Shown: positions 55,007-63,755 of the stretch, piece after piece | Position numbering within the stretch: the first letter of the stretch is position 1 | Layout of the letters: each line of letters begins with the position of its first letter | NCBI RefSeq assembly: GCF_009915765.1 | Contig: NZ_JAABLQ010000001.1 | Coordinates: 3,162,001 to 3,226,000, forward strand | Direction of reading: 5' to 3' | DNA: 64,000 nt | Source: Pannonibacter sp. XCT-53 | GTDB lineage: Bacteria; Pseudomonadota; Alphaproteobacteria; Rhizobiales; Stappiaceae | Notes under the pieces: model-generated | What the model saw: the letters and a program-made list of their open reading frames with translations, nothing else | Told to the model about the DNA's origin: nothing | Database searches by the model: none | Position numbers and translations under genes: made by a program

Positions 55007-56023
55007 TCATCGGGACGTGTCCCGGTGCCGGTCGGCCAGGGCTGCGAGCTCGTCCGCCAGCCCCTGCCGCAGGTCCTCAGGCGCGACCAGCTCCGCCCCG
55101 GGGCCCAGCCAGCGAACCAGCGGATAGAGGCGGTCGGCGGAGGTGGCTGCCAGACGCACGCGCACGCGCCCGGTCCCGTCGGGCGTGAACAGGGCATGGC
55201 GGTAGTACCAGTCCTGCGACAGGCGCCGGGCCTGCTCCGCGGTGACCCGGATTTCCGCGAGCCCGTCCTCCTCGGCCCAGCGCCGCATCGCCCGGGAGAG
55301 CCACGCTCCCCCCATCAGCGCCTCGACCGAGAACTCGCGCGGCGGACGGAAGCGCAGGCCGCTGACGACCAGGTTGCGCACCCGGTCGGCGCGGTAAAGG
55401 CGCAGGTCGTCCGCATCGACCGAGCGCCCGGCGAGGTACCACAGGTTCCGGTCGAACAGCACGCCATACGGCTCCACCTCGTGCGGCCGCAGCTCCCCGC
55501 CGCGGGCGGGACTCTGGTGATCGAAGCGCACCCGGCAACCGGACAGGATCCCGTCCATGAAACCGTCAAGCGCCGCCTGCCATTCGCGGGCCGGCGCCGC
55601 CTCCGTCGACGCGTGGAACACGTCCACCGGCAACGGCTCGATGCCGATGATCCGCTCCGCACGACCCAGCAGGTCCTTCGCACTGCCCGGCAGCGCGGCG
55701 ACCAGCTTGCGCTCGGCCGTCTGGAGATCGCCGGCAAGCGGCGTGGTCTGCAGGCTGCGCACGAAGGCCAGGGCCACCAGAAGGGCAGCGGTCTCGCGCC
55801 GGGTGAGCGCCACCGGGGGCTGATGGTAGCCCCGGGCGAGACGATATCCGCCCTCCGCGCCACGCTCGGCCTCGACCGGGACGCCCAGCTCGATCAGGCG
55901 CTCCACGTCGCGGTAGATCGTGCGCAGCGAGACGCCGAAGCGGTCGGACAGGGTGGTGGCGCTGACGAGCTTGCCGCCGGACAACAGCAGCAGGATGCCA
56001 AGTGCGCGGTCGATCGGGTTCAT
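55007..56023 (-). CDS. YafY-type HTH/WYL-domain regulator
   Basis: 338 aa. N-terminal DeoR-like helix-turn-helix (LVSATTLSDRFGVSLRTIYRDVERL), then a WYL domain (EPYGVLFDRNLWYLAGR at 184-200, with LWYLAG in place of WYL) and a C-terminal WCX-like region. Such proteins sense nucleotides or nucleic acid in other bacteria. The ligand and targets here are unknown; it is flanked by unrelated genes. Convergent with the solo LuxR gene. Confidence 0.88.
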   Translation of the reverse strand: MNPIDRALGILLLLSGGKLVSATTLSDRFGVSLRTIYRDVERLIELGVPVEAERGAEGGYRLARGYHQPPVALTRRETAALLVALAFVRSLQTTPLAGDLQTAERKLVAALPGSAKDLLGRAERIIGIEPLPVDVFHASTEAAPAREWQAALDGFMDGILSGCRVRFDHQSPARGGELRPHEVEPYGVLFDRNLWYLAGRSVDADDLRLYRADRVRNLVVSGLRFRPPREFSVEALMGGAWLSRAMRRWAEEDGLAEIRVTAEQARRLSQDWYYRHALFTPDGTGRVRVRLAATSADRLYPLVRWLGPGAELVAPEDLRQGLADELAALADRHRDTSR

Positions 56024-56158
56024 GACGGGTCGTTCCCGGGCTGATTCAAAAAAATCATTACCTCAAGAACAAAACGAGATCAAAGCTGACTCGCAGCTGT
56101 CAGGATTGGTCTGTCAGTCTCCGGATGACGCGGATCCCCCGCGTCAGGGAGACCACAG

Positions 56159-56371
56159 ATGATCATGGACCAGACCTCATCCGAATCGATCCGCACGTTC
56201 CGCCTCGACCTCGTCGCGGTGATTCGCAGGATCCACCGTCCTGTCGCAGGCTGGCGCGCCCGGGCCCGGGCGCAGCGCGAGCTGTCGCAGCTCGACGAGC
56301 GGATGCTGAGGGATATCGGGCTGATGCGCGGCGAGGACGGCCGCTGGCAGCGCGACGGGAGCCGCCGTTGA
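56159..56371 (+). CDS. DUF1127 family small protein
   Basis: 70 aa. The C-terminal half (RAQRELSQLDERMLRDIGLMRGE) is the DUF1127 (YjiS-like) motif, arginine-rich and found in many alphaproteobacteria. Related small proteins affect RNA turnover and phosphate or carbon metabolism in Agrobacterium and Rhodobacter. ATG at 56159 follows GGGAGACC; an ATG two codons later is possible. Monocistronic by appearance. Confidence 0.85.
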   Translation: MIMDQTSSESIRTFRLDLVAVIRRIHRPVAGWRARARAQRELSQLDERMLRDIGLMRGEDGRWQRDGSRR

Positions 56372-56466
56372 GACGGCGGCAGGACCGCGGCCCTCCGGGG
56401 CCGCGGCGGAAGCAGGGCAGAGACCCGTCAAAACGAAATCGGCCGACGATGTGTCGGCCGAGATCG

Positions 56467-56519
56467 GGTCAGGCAGGGTCCGGTCAGGCAGGGTCCGGTC
56501 AGGCAGGGTCCAGTCAGGC
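56467..56519. repeat. Tandem 15-bp repeat at the 3' end of the NDUFA9-like gene
   Basis: Three and a half perfect to near-perfect copies of GGTCAGGCAGGGTCC, ending inside the stop codon of the following minus-strand gene. Variable-number slippage is likely; no function is evident. Confidence 0.7.
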
Positions 56520-57488
56520 GACGCGATGGGCGTCGTACTGGCCGCGCTCGCGGAACCGGTCGAGATAGGTCGGCAGGACGGCGGCGAGGGACGAGGGATT
56601 GATGCCCATCCCGGCCAGCGTCAGCCCGGCCTGCTCGGCGGCTGCCGAAACGACGTTGTCCTTGCGCAGCAGACGCACCTGGTCGGAGGTCAGCAGCTGG
56701 CCCGGCAGCTTCTCGAGCACGGCTGCCTGCAGGCGCGCGACCGGGAACGGGATCGGCAGCAGCAGGCGCTGGCGCTGGGTCACTTCCAGCATCAGCTCCA
56801 TGCATTCGCGGAAGGTCTTCACCTCCGGGCCGCCCAGTTCGTAGGTCGCTCCGGGCTTGAGCTGGCCGTCGACCGAGCGGGCGACCGCCTCGGCCACGTC
56901 ACAGACATAGACCGGCTGGAAGCGGGTCGCTCCGCCGCCGATCAGCGGCAGGGCCGGCGAGATGCGGGCCATGGCGGCGAATCGGTTGAAGAACTCGTCC
57001 TCGGGACCGAAGACGATGGACGGGCGCAGGATGACGCTGTCCGGCAGCGTCTCCAGCACGGCGGCCTCGCCGGCGGCCTTGGTGCGGGCATAGACCGAAT
57101 CGGAACCGGCGTCCGCGCCGATGGCCGACAGGTGGGTGATGGCGGTGAGACCCGCGCCGCGTGCCGCCTCGGCGATGGCCCGCGGACCGAAGGCCTGCAC
57201 GGCCTCGAAGGTCTGCTTGCCGGAGGCCGCAAGGATGCCGACGAGGTTCACGACGGCGTCGGCCCCCTCCACGGCGCGGTCGACGGACCAGCGGTAGCGG
57301 AGATTGGCCTGCACCGGCATGATCTGCCCGACGCCGCCCAGCGGCTGCAGGTGTTCGGCCAGGTCCGGGCGGCGGACGGCGGCCCTGATCCGATAGCCGC
57401 GGCGCGCGAGCGCCTGAACCACGTGGCGGCCGATGAAGCCGGATCCGCCGAATACCGTAACGAGTTTTCCGTTGAGCGCCTTGGACAT
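56514..57488 (-). CDS. NDUFA9-like NAD(P)-binding protein (atypical SDR)
   Basis: 324 aa. The N-terminal Rossmann motif TVFGGSGFIGRHVVQAL, then VNLVGIL and the YARTK segment in place of the SDR YxxxK. This is the family of complex I NDUFA9-like and 3-beta-HSD-like proteins common beside respiratory or ubiquinone genes in alphaproteobacteria. Exact function is not established. ATG at 57488 with GGAG upstream; the frame opens 13 codons earlier. Confidence 0.85.
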   Translation of the reverse strand: MSKALNGKLVTVFGGSGFIGRHVVQALARRGYRIRAAVRRPDLAEHLQPLGGVGQIMPVQANLRYRWSVDRAVEGADAVVNLVGILAASGKQTFEAVQAFGPRAIAEAARGAGLTAITHLSAIGADAGSDSVYARTKAAGEAAVLETLPDSVILRPSIVFGPEDEFFNRFAAMARISPALPLIGGGATRFQPVYVCDVAEAVARSVDGQLKPGATYELGGPEVKTFRECMELMLEVTQRQRLLLPIPFPVARLQAAVLEKLPGQLLTSDQVRLLRKDNVVSAAAEQAGLTLAGMGINPSSLAAVLPTYLDRFRERGQYDAHRVA

Positions 57489-57621
57489 GCCTGCCGCTCC
57501 TTGTCGCGTCGCTTGATGAATTTCCACCGTCCGGGGACGGCCCTACGCAGGGTTCTTAGACCTTTGCCAGCCCAGTGTGAAGGCGCGATGTACACAATCG
57601 TATTTTTCCTCAAATCGACGA

Positions 57622-57650
57622 TTGACAACCCTCCGAACGACCCCTAAAAG
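57622..57650 (+). promoter_or_regulatory. Promoter of tRNA-Leu
   Basis: TTGACA (57622-57627) is a perfect -35 box, with a 17-bp spacer and TAAAAG (57645-57650) as a weaker -10 box. The predicted start is about 5 nt before the mature tRNA. Confidence 0.6.
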
Positions 57651-57661
57651 CCCTCCTCACA

Positions 57662-57747
<86 letters not shown>

Positions 57748-57786
57748 AATCCGCTTCGGATCCACTACCAGGGTCCGATCGAAAAA

Positions 57787-57810
57787 GGTCCGGTTCGCCG
57801 GACCTTTTTT
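57787..57810 (+). terminator. Intrinsic terminator of tRNA-Leu
   Basis: GGTCCGG, loop TTCG, CCGGACC, then six T. A classic Rho-independent terminator with a stable UUCG tetraloop, 40 bp after the tRNA. Confidence 0.92.
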
Positions 57811-58018
57811 CGTTTCAGGCCGTCTCGCCCTGATCTCCTTGTTCGTGCCCGCCACCGTTTCGGATCAGTCTGACCGGCAGATCCGCAGCCCGGACCGGTC
57901 CGGGGCCCGGGCGCCGCACCGGGTTTTCGTTTTGGTGACGGTTTTCTGCCATTTGCTTGCCGCAGCGCACTCAAATGTGCTGTAAGAGCGCCGACACCAA
58001 AGGAACGAGTTCACGACG

Positions 58019-58639
58019 ATGACGATCCGCTACCACAAGAACGATCTGCCGGACCTGACGCACTATCAGGGGGTCACGGCCGTGGCGGTGGACACGGAAA
58101 CCCTCGGGCTCAATCCGCACCGCGACCGTCTGTGCGTGGTGCAGCTGTCGCCCGGCGACGGCTCGGCCGATGTCGTCCAGATCGCCCGCGGGCAGACCAG
58201 CGCGCCGCATCTGCAGCGGCTGTTTTCCGACCCGGGCGTGACCAAGATCTTCCATTTCGCCCGCTTCGACCTCGCGGTGCTGCATCACTATCTCGGCATC
58301 GAGGTCGCGCCGGTGTTCTGCACCAAGATCGCCTCGAAGCTGGTGCGCACCTACACCGACCGGCACGGGCTGAAGGACATCACGCGCGAGCTGCTGGGTG
58401 TCGAGCTGTCGAAGCAGCAGCAGAGCTCCGACTGGGCGGCCGAGACGCTCACGGATGCTCAGCTTGCCTATGCCGCATCGGACGTCCTTTACCTGCACGC
58501 CCTGATGCGGCAGCTTCAGGGGATGCTGGAGCGCGAGGAACGCACCGGCTTTGCCAATGCCTGCTTCGATTTCCTGCCGACCCGGGCCCGTCTGGACCTG
58601 ATCGGCTGGGACGAGGAAGACATCTTCGCGCACAGCTGA
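58019..58639 (+). CDS. rnd: RNase D-like 3'-5' exonuclease
   Basis: 206 aa. DEDDy exonuclease domain only: AVDTETLGL (Exo I, D and E near 25-27), FHFARFDLAVL (Exo II, Asp), and QLAYAASDVLYL (Exo III, Y-x3-D). It lacks the HRDC domains of full-length RNase D (E. coli about 375 aa), so it is the short form common in alphaproteobacteria. Likely trims tRNA or other structured RNA ends. GGA upstream of the ATG. Confidence 0.9.
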   Translation: MTIRYHKNDLPDLTHYQGVTAVAVDTETLGLNPHRDRLCVVQLSPGDGSADVVQIARGQTSAPHLQRLFSDPGVTKIFHFARFDLAVLHHYLGIEVAPVFCTKIASKLVRTYTDRHGLKDITRELLGVELSKQQQSSDWAAETLTDAQLAYAASDVLYLHALMRQLQGMLEREERTGFANACFDFLPTRARLDLIGWDEEDIFAHS

Positions 58640-58871
58640 CCGGGCCGGACAGGTCCGGCACGACCGCCCTCTCCGCCTGGCCGGGCAAGCCGGGGGGAAC
58701 GGGCAGCCAGGCCTGCGCCGACGGGCCGGCGATTGACGGAAGGCACCCGGGCAGGTGCGTCCCCCCGGGCCCGGCGGACCTCCGCCGGCACCAAGACGGC
58801 CCTGCCCCGGAAAACCGGCAGGATTGGCAGGATGATCCCTGCCACTTTATTCTGTTTGCCGCGCAACCCAT

Positions 58872-59624
58872 ATGGGAAGCGCAGCTGGGCTTGGGGACGT
58901 CCGGCGTTCAGTTTTGATCCAGCGGCCCTTGGTGGGACGGGCCATACCGGCGAGGCAGCTCTTGAGCTCAGACGCGTGGGAGGATGTAGCGGGCGCGCGG
59001 CTGTCCCGGGCGCGCGGCGATGCGCGTCGGCACACGACGCGCGTGCGGATCCTTCGCATCCTCTTTCCGGTGCTGGGCGTGGCCGTGCTTGCGGTGATGG
59101 CCGGGCTGATCGTGCTGTTCAACGTCCTGACCAGCCTCGGGATCGGCAACGTGATGCTGACCACGGAAGGGCTGGTGATGGACCGGCCGGAGCTGTCCGG
59201 CCACGACGGCGACCGCTCCTACAAGGTCTCGGCCGAACGGGCGATCCAGCGCATCACCGATCCGCGTATCATCGATCTCGAGACGATCACGGCCGAGATC
59301 GTGATGGGCGAGGGCGAACGGGCCGCGATCACCGCCAACAGGGGCACCTACAACAACGGTGCCGAGACGCTGCTTCTCAAGGATGGCATCAAGCTGGACT
59401 GGAGCGGCGACTACGATGCGGAATTTTCCTCCGTGGAGGTCGACCTGAAGACCGGCGAGGTGCGGACGTCCGATCCGCTGGTCGTCCGGTCGACGCAGGG
59501 CGACATCAGTGCAGGAAAATTCACATATGATCAGGATAATGGTGTCGTCCGCTTTACCGATGGTATCAAGATGACGTTACGACCGGGTGCCACCAGAATG
59601 GGCGCCGTGGATACGGAGAACTGA
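58872..59624 (+). CDS. lptC: LPS export system protein LptC
   Basis: 250 aa as drawn. One N-terminal membrane anchor (VRILRILFPVLGVAVLAVMAGLIVLFNVL) is followed by a periplasmic beta-jellyroll (MDRPELSGHDGDRSYKVSAERAIQ, LLLKDGIKLDWS). It passes LPS from LptBFG to LptA at the inner membrane. The true start is uncertain: the first 35 residues are not family-like, and a TTG near 58961 with a GAGG site would give a more typical protein. The interval 58640-58871 holds nothing else I can support. Start of lptC-lptA-lptB-rpoN. Confidence 0.87.
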   Translation: MGSAAGLGDVRRSVLIQRPLVGRAIPARQLLSSDAWEDVAGARLSRARGDARRHTTRVRILRILFPVLGVAVLAVMAGLIVLFNVLTSLGIGNVMLTTEGLVMDRPELSGHDGDRSYKVSAERAIQRITDPRIIDLETITAEIVMGEGERAAITANRGTYNNGAETLLLKDGIKLDWSGDYDAEFSSVEVDLKTGEVRTSDPLVVRSTQGDISAGKFTYDQDNGVVRFTDGIKMTLRPGATRMGAVDTEN

Positions 59625-59626
59625 AG

Positions 59627-60175
59627 ATGAGGGGCCTTTCCCTGTTCGCTGCCGCAGCGCTCGTTGCTCTGGCTCCCGGGCTCGCAGCCGCGCAGACCTT
59701 TTCAAACGCCTTTGCCGGGTTCGGAGACAACGACAAGGAGCCGATCCAGATCGAGGCCCAGGAGCTGCAGGTCGAGGACAAGACCAACAGCGCAACCTTC
59801 TCGGGCGACGTGCTGGTGTCGCAGGGCGAGACCCGGATGAAGACCCAGAAGCTGCGCGTCTTCTACGACGGCAAGGCGGACGGCGGCGTGCAGCAGCGCA
59901 TCATGCGCCTGGAGGCCAACGGCCGGGTCTACATCTCGTCGAAGGACCAGACGGCAACCGGCGACGAGGCCAGCTTCGACATGACCCGCAAGATCATGGT
60001 CATGACCGGCCAGCAGGTCGTCCTGAGCCAGGGACCGAACGTGGTGGTCGGCAACAAGCTGACCATCAACCTGGAGACCGGCAAGGCCGATCTCGAGGCG
60101 CCGCGGTCCGGCCGCGTCAAGGTCCTGATCCAGCCGAACAGCCTCAACGGTCAGGGCACCGGCACGGGCAACTGA
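59627..60175 (+). CDS. lptA: LPS transport periplasmic protein LptA
   Basis: 182 aa. Signal peptide (LSLFAAAALVALAPGLAAAQ), then an OstA/LptA jellyroll (EPIQIEAQELQVEDKTNSATFSGDVLVSQGE). It bridges LptC to the outer membrane LptDE complex. The gene starts 2 bp after the lptC stop. Confidence 0.94.
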   Translation: MRGLSLFAAAALVALAPGLAAAQTFSNAFAGFGDNDKEPIQIEAQELQVEDKTNSATFSGDVLVSQGETRMKTQKLRVFYDGKADGGVQQRIMRLEANGRVYISSKDQTATGDEASFDMTRKIMVMTGQQVVLSQGPNVVVGNKLTINLETGKADLEAPRSGRVKVLIQPNSLNGQGTGTGN

Positions 60176-60273
60176 GCCCCCGAGCCCGGATGCCGTCGGA
60201 CGTTCCGGCGGGCCCGCCGGGCCGGCCGACGCGTTCGTGACCCTGTCACCATGTTTTATCGGGACGTCAGCGC

Positions 60274-61065
60274 TTGAAGTGGTTGCCCTTTTCCTTCGGC
60301 TCCGGATCCGCACGGGATCTCGAGGAGGCCCCGCTTGAGGGCAACGGCGCACTCGCGGTCGAGGGCATCGGCAAGAGCTACCGCAAGCGCCGGGTCGTCA
60401 AGTACGTGTCGCTGACGGTGCATCCGGGCGAGGCCGTGGGCCTTCTCGGGCCCAACGGCGCCGGCAAGACGACCGTCTTCTACATGATCACCGGCCTGAT
60501 CCGTCCCGACCAGGGCTCGATCACGCTGGATGGCTTCGACATCACCAGCCTGCCGATGTACCGGCGGGCCCGCCTCGGCATCGGCTACCTGCCGCAGGAA
60601 GCCTCGATCTTTCGCGGGCTCAGCGTCGAGGACAACATCCGCGCGGTGCTGGAAGTGGTCGAACCCGACCGGCAGCAGCGCGAGGCGGATCTCGACGAGC
60701 TGCTGGCAGAGTTCGGCCTGACCCACCTGCGCAAGTCGCCCTCGATCGCGCTGTCGGGCGGCGAGCGGCGGCGTGTCGAGATTGCCCGGGCGCTGGCCAG
60801 CCGGCCCTCCTTCATGCTGCTGGACGAGCCCTTCGCCGGCATCGACCCGATCGCGGTTGGGGATATCCAGCAGCTGGTCCGGCACCTCACCCAACGCGGC
60901 ATCGGCGTGCTGATCACCGACCACAATGTCCGCGAAACCCTTGGCCTGATTGACCGCGCCTACATCATTGCGGCCGGCGAGGTGCTGACCGAGGGCACGC
61001 CGTACGAGATCGTCGCCGACCCGGATGTCCGCCGTCTTTACCTTGGCGAACAATTTACGCTTTGA
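60274..61065 (+). CDS. lptB: LPS export ABC transporter ATPase LptB
   Basis: 263 aa. Walker [13 protein letters not shown] near 56-67, Q loop YLPQEASIF, signature LSGGERRR near 165, Walker [14 protein letters not shown] and the switch His in ITDHNVRET. Powers LPS extraction with LptFG. The start is a TTG at 60274 since the first ATG frame upstream is closed; an internal start is possible. A 98-bp gap follows lptA. Confidence 0.95.
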   Translation: MKWLPFSFGSGSARDLEEAPLEGNGALAVEGIGKSYRKRRVVKYVSLTVHPGEAVGLLGPNGAGKTTVFYMITGLIRPDQGSITLDGFDITSLPMYRRARLGIGYLPQEASIFRGLSVEDNIRAVLEVVEPDRQQREADLDELLAEFGLTHLRKSPSIALSGGERRRVEIARALASRPSFMLLDEPFAGIDPIAVGDIQQLVRHLTQRGIGVLITDHNVRETLGLIDRAYIIAAGEVLTEGTPYEIVADPDVRRLYLGEQFTL

Positions 61066-61091
61066 TGGAAGCGGTCCGGCTGCGCTATAAG
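61062..61091 (+). promoter_or_regulatory. Possible promoter of rpoN
   Basis: TTGATG (61062-61067), an 18-bp spacer and TATAAG (61086-61091) at the end of lptB, 170 bp before rpoN. Would allow expression separate from lptB. Confidence 0.4.
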
Positions 61092-61260
61092 CAGGCATGG
61101 AAAGCAAGAAACGGACCAGTTGACCGCTGATCCGTGATCGGCTGGGCCGTGCCAGGGTGATCCGTTCCGATCAGGCCGGCCCGGGAGGATGGAGATCAGG
61201 CAGACGCACCCCGGTCCCGCAGGACCGATGCGCTGAACCGGCAGGACACGCGACGCGCCC

Positions 61261-62802
61261 ATGGCACTCTCGACCAAGCTTGAGATGCGGCAGAGCCAGT
61301 CGCTCATCATGACGCCGCAGCTGATGCAGGCGATCAAGCTGCTTCAGTTCTCAAATCTCGATCTGGCCGCCTATGTCGATGCGGAGCTTGAGCGCAACCC
61401 GCTGCTCGAGCGGGGCGACGGCGAGCCTTCGGGCGCGGCAGAGGCCGCCACCGATCTGCTGCCGGATGCGCCGTCCCAGGGCGAGGCGGAAAGCTTTGCC
61501 GGCGACGGCGGCGAGGCCGGCGACTGGATGAAGAACCAGCTGGACAGCAGCGCCGAGACCATTGCCTCGAGCATGGACACCGATCTCGGCAACGTGTTTC
61601 CGGACGAGAGCGGCGTGGCCCCGGCGCCCGAGACCGCACTCGCCTATGCCGCCGATTCGGGGCGTTCCGGCGGTGGCGTCAGCGAGGACTACAATCTCGA
61701 GGCCTTTGTCGCCGCCGAGGAATCGCTCGGGCAGATCCTGACCGGGCAGATGAACCTCGCCTTCGCCGATCCGGCCGACAAGCTGATCGGGCAGCATCTG
61801 ATCAACAGTCTCGACGAGAACGGCTATCTGGTCCAGGCGCTCGACGAGGCGGCGGGACAGCTCGGCGTGCCGGTGGCGCGCGTCGAGGCCGTGCTGGCGG
61901 TGCTGCAGACCTTCGAGCCGTCCGGCGTGTTTGCCCGGACCCTCGCCGAATGCCTGACGCTGCAGCTGAAGGAACGCAACCGCTTCGACCCGGCCATGGC
62001 GACGCTGATCGACAACATCGACCTGCTGGCGCGGCGTGATCTGGCGGCGCTGAAGCGCCTCTGCGGGGTCGATGACGAGGACCTTGCCGACATGATCGCC
62101 GAGATCCGCGCGCTCGACCCGAAGCCGGGCCGTGCCTACGGCTCCGCGCTGGTGCAGCCGGTCGTGCCCGATGTGTTCGTGCGGCGCGCGGCGGACGGCG
62201 GCTGGACGGTGGAGCTGAACAGCGACACCCTGCCGAGGGTCCTGGTCAACCAGACCTATTATGCCAGCATCACGCGCACGGCGCGCAACGACACCGAGCG
62301 CAGCTATCTGACCGATTGCCTCCAGACCGCGAACTGGCTGGTCAAGAGCCTCGACCAGCGGGCCAAGACGATCCTCAAGGTCTCGACCGAGATCGTGCGC
62401 CAGCAGGACGGCTTCCTCACCTACGGGATCGAGCATCTGCGACCGCTCAATCTCAAGACTGTGGCCGAGGCGGTCGGCATGCATGAATCGACGATCAGCC
62501 GGGTCACGTCCAACAAGTACATGGCGACGCCGCGGGGCATCTTCGAGCTGAAGTACTTCTTCTCCTCCGCCATCGCGGCCACCGAGGGCGGTGATGCCCA
62601 TTCGGCCGAGGCTGTCCGGCATCGGATCAAGCAGCTCATCGACGCCGAGTCCCCCGACGACATCCTGTCGGATGATACACTGGTGAAGATGCTGAAGGAC
62701 GAAGGCATCGACATCGCCCGGCGCACCGTCGCCAAGTATCGCGAAGCCCTCCGCATTTCTTCCTCGGTGCAGCGACGCCGCGAAAAACGTGGAGGCCGGT
62801 AA
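61261..62802 (+). CDS. rpoN: RNA polymerase sigma-54 factor
   Basis: 513 aa. Region I is glutamine-rich (MRQSQSLIMTPQLMQAIKLLQFSNLDL), followed by an acidic region II, the core-binding domain, and the C-terminal DNA-binding part. The RpoN box ARRTVAKYRE is near 486, and HESTISRVTSNKYMATPRGIF is the helix-turn-helix. Directs transcription from -24/-12 promoters with AAA+ activators. Followed by hpf and ptsN, as in most Proteobacteria. Confidence 0.97.
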   Translation: MALSTKLEMRQSQSLIMTPQLMQAIKLLQFSNLDLAAYVDAELERNPLLERGDGEPSGAAEAATDLLPDAPSQGEAESFAGDGGEAGDWMKNQLDSSAETIASSMDTDLGNVFPDESGVAPAPETALAYAADSGRSGGGVSEDYNLEAFVAAEESLGQILTGQMNLAFADPADKLIGQHLINSLDENGYLVQALDEAAGQLGVPVARVEAVLAVLQTFEPSGVFARTLAECLTLQLKERNRFDPAMATLIDNIDLLARRDLAALKRLCGVDDEDLADMIAEIRALDPKPGRAYGSALVQPVVPDVFVRRAADGGWTVELNSDTLPRVLVNQTYYASITRTARNDTERSYLTDCLQTANWLVKSLDQRAKTILKVSTEIVRQQDGFLTYGIEHLRPLNLKTVAEAVGMHESTISRVTSNKYMATPRGIFELKYFFSSAIAATEGGDAHSAEAVRHRIKQLIDAESPDDILSDDTLVKMLKDEGIDIARRTVAKYREALRISSSVQRRREKRGGR

Positions 62803-62923
62803 GCCGGCTTTAGCCTTAACACGGCGCAGCGACATTCTTTTCTGAAACAGCGACAAGGCGTTCCTATATAATCATTTGCGTAGGCAGCCGCTCCACATGG
62901 CGGGTGGTGCCATGCCGCAGTGA

Positions 62924-62952
62924 TTGACTTTCGGATGGGCGAAGCCTATAGC
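62924..62952 (+). promoter_or_regulatory. Strong sigma-70 type promoter for hpf
   Basis: TTGACT (62924-62929), a 17-bp spacer and TATAGC (62947-62952) form a near-consensus promoter. It predicts a start near 62959 and a leader of about 130 nt before hpf. A less well-spaced TATAAT at 62867 is an alternative. Confidence 0.65.
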
Positions 62953-63020
62953 ACCGCCCGCGAAACCGTTGGTCATGGGGTATGGCGCCGGAACGCCGAG
63001 TGGTTCATGCTGGTACGTCC

Positions 63021-63037
63021 GGGGCACCTGGTGCCCC
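63021..63037 (+). other. Hairpin in the hpf 5' leader
   Basis: GGGGCAC, loop CTG, GTGCCCC: a perfect, very stable stem 52 bp before the hpf start and no U-tract. Could modulate translation or RNA stability. Confidence 0.45.
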
Positions 63038-63088
63038 GAGAGTCGGGCCACCGACTGCAATTCGGTCCATGAACAGGTAGAGGTCCCC

Positions 63089-63676
63089 ATGACATTGCGG
63101 ATTTCGGGAAAAAACGTCGACGTCGGATCGGCCATGCGCGACCACGTCAACGACCGGATAGCTGACGCCTTGTCGAAGTATTTCGACGGCGGCTTCAATG
63201 GCCACGTGACGGTGAGCCGGGAGGGATCCGGTTTTCGGACCGAGTGCTCGATCCATCTGGATACGGGCATCGTTCTTCAGGTGTCCGGCGAGGACCCCGA
63301 GCCGCGCGCGAGCTTCGACCGCGCTGCGGATCGCATCGAGAAGCGCCTGCGCCGCTACAAGCGCAAGCTGAAGGCTCACAATGGCGCGAACGGCGCCAGC
63401 CGCGACGTTTACGAGGCCGCCTCCTACGTGCTGGCCTCGCCCGAGGAGGAGGAAGAAGTGCCGGCGGATTTCAGTCCGCTGGTGATCGCCGAGACCTCGG
63501 CCAGGATCAAGACGCTCACCGTCGGCATGGCCGTCATGGAGCTGGACCTGTCCGAAGCACCGGTTGTGGTGTTCAAGAACGCTGCCAATGGCGGCGTCAA
63601 CGTGGTGTACCGGCGCCCGGACGGCAACATTGGTTGGATCGATCCGGCACTGGTTGGACAGAAGACAGTCAGCTAG
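63089..63676 (+). CDS. hpf: Ribosome hibernation promoting factor, long form
   Basis: 195 aa. N-terminal RaiA-like domain (MTLRISGKNVDVGSAMRDHV, then RRYKRKLKAHN) and C-terminal domain (VVVFKNAANGGVNVVYRRPDGNIGWIDP) joined by an acidic linker. The two-domain form dimerises 70S ribosomes into 100S particles. ATG at 63089 with GTAGAGG upstream; the frame is open to 62924 but upstream sequence holds the promoter. Confidence 0.95.
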   Translation: MTLRISGKNVDVGSAMRDHVNDRIADALSKYFDGGFNGHVTVSREGSGFRTECSIHLDTGIVLQVSGEDPEPRASFDRAADRIEKRLRRYKRKLKAHNGANGASRDVYEAASYVLASPEEEEEVPADFSPLVIAETSARIKTLTVGMAVMELDLSEAPVVVFKNAANGGVNVVYRRPDGNIGWIDPALVGQKTVS

Positions 63677-63755
63677 GCTGACCTCTTCCCGACAGCGACG
63701 GGTTCTGGCAGCTTAAGGCCGCCGGAACCCGGTTCGGGAGCAACGGAAAAAGAAG

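Noticed and set aside
62840..63088. Search for a sigma-54 (-24/-12) promoter between rpoN and hpf
   Set aside because: No TGGCAC-N5-TTGC match was found; a sigma-70 type promoter explains the region better.
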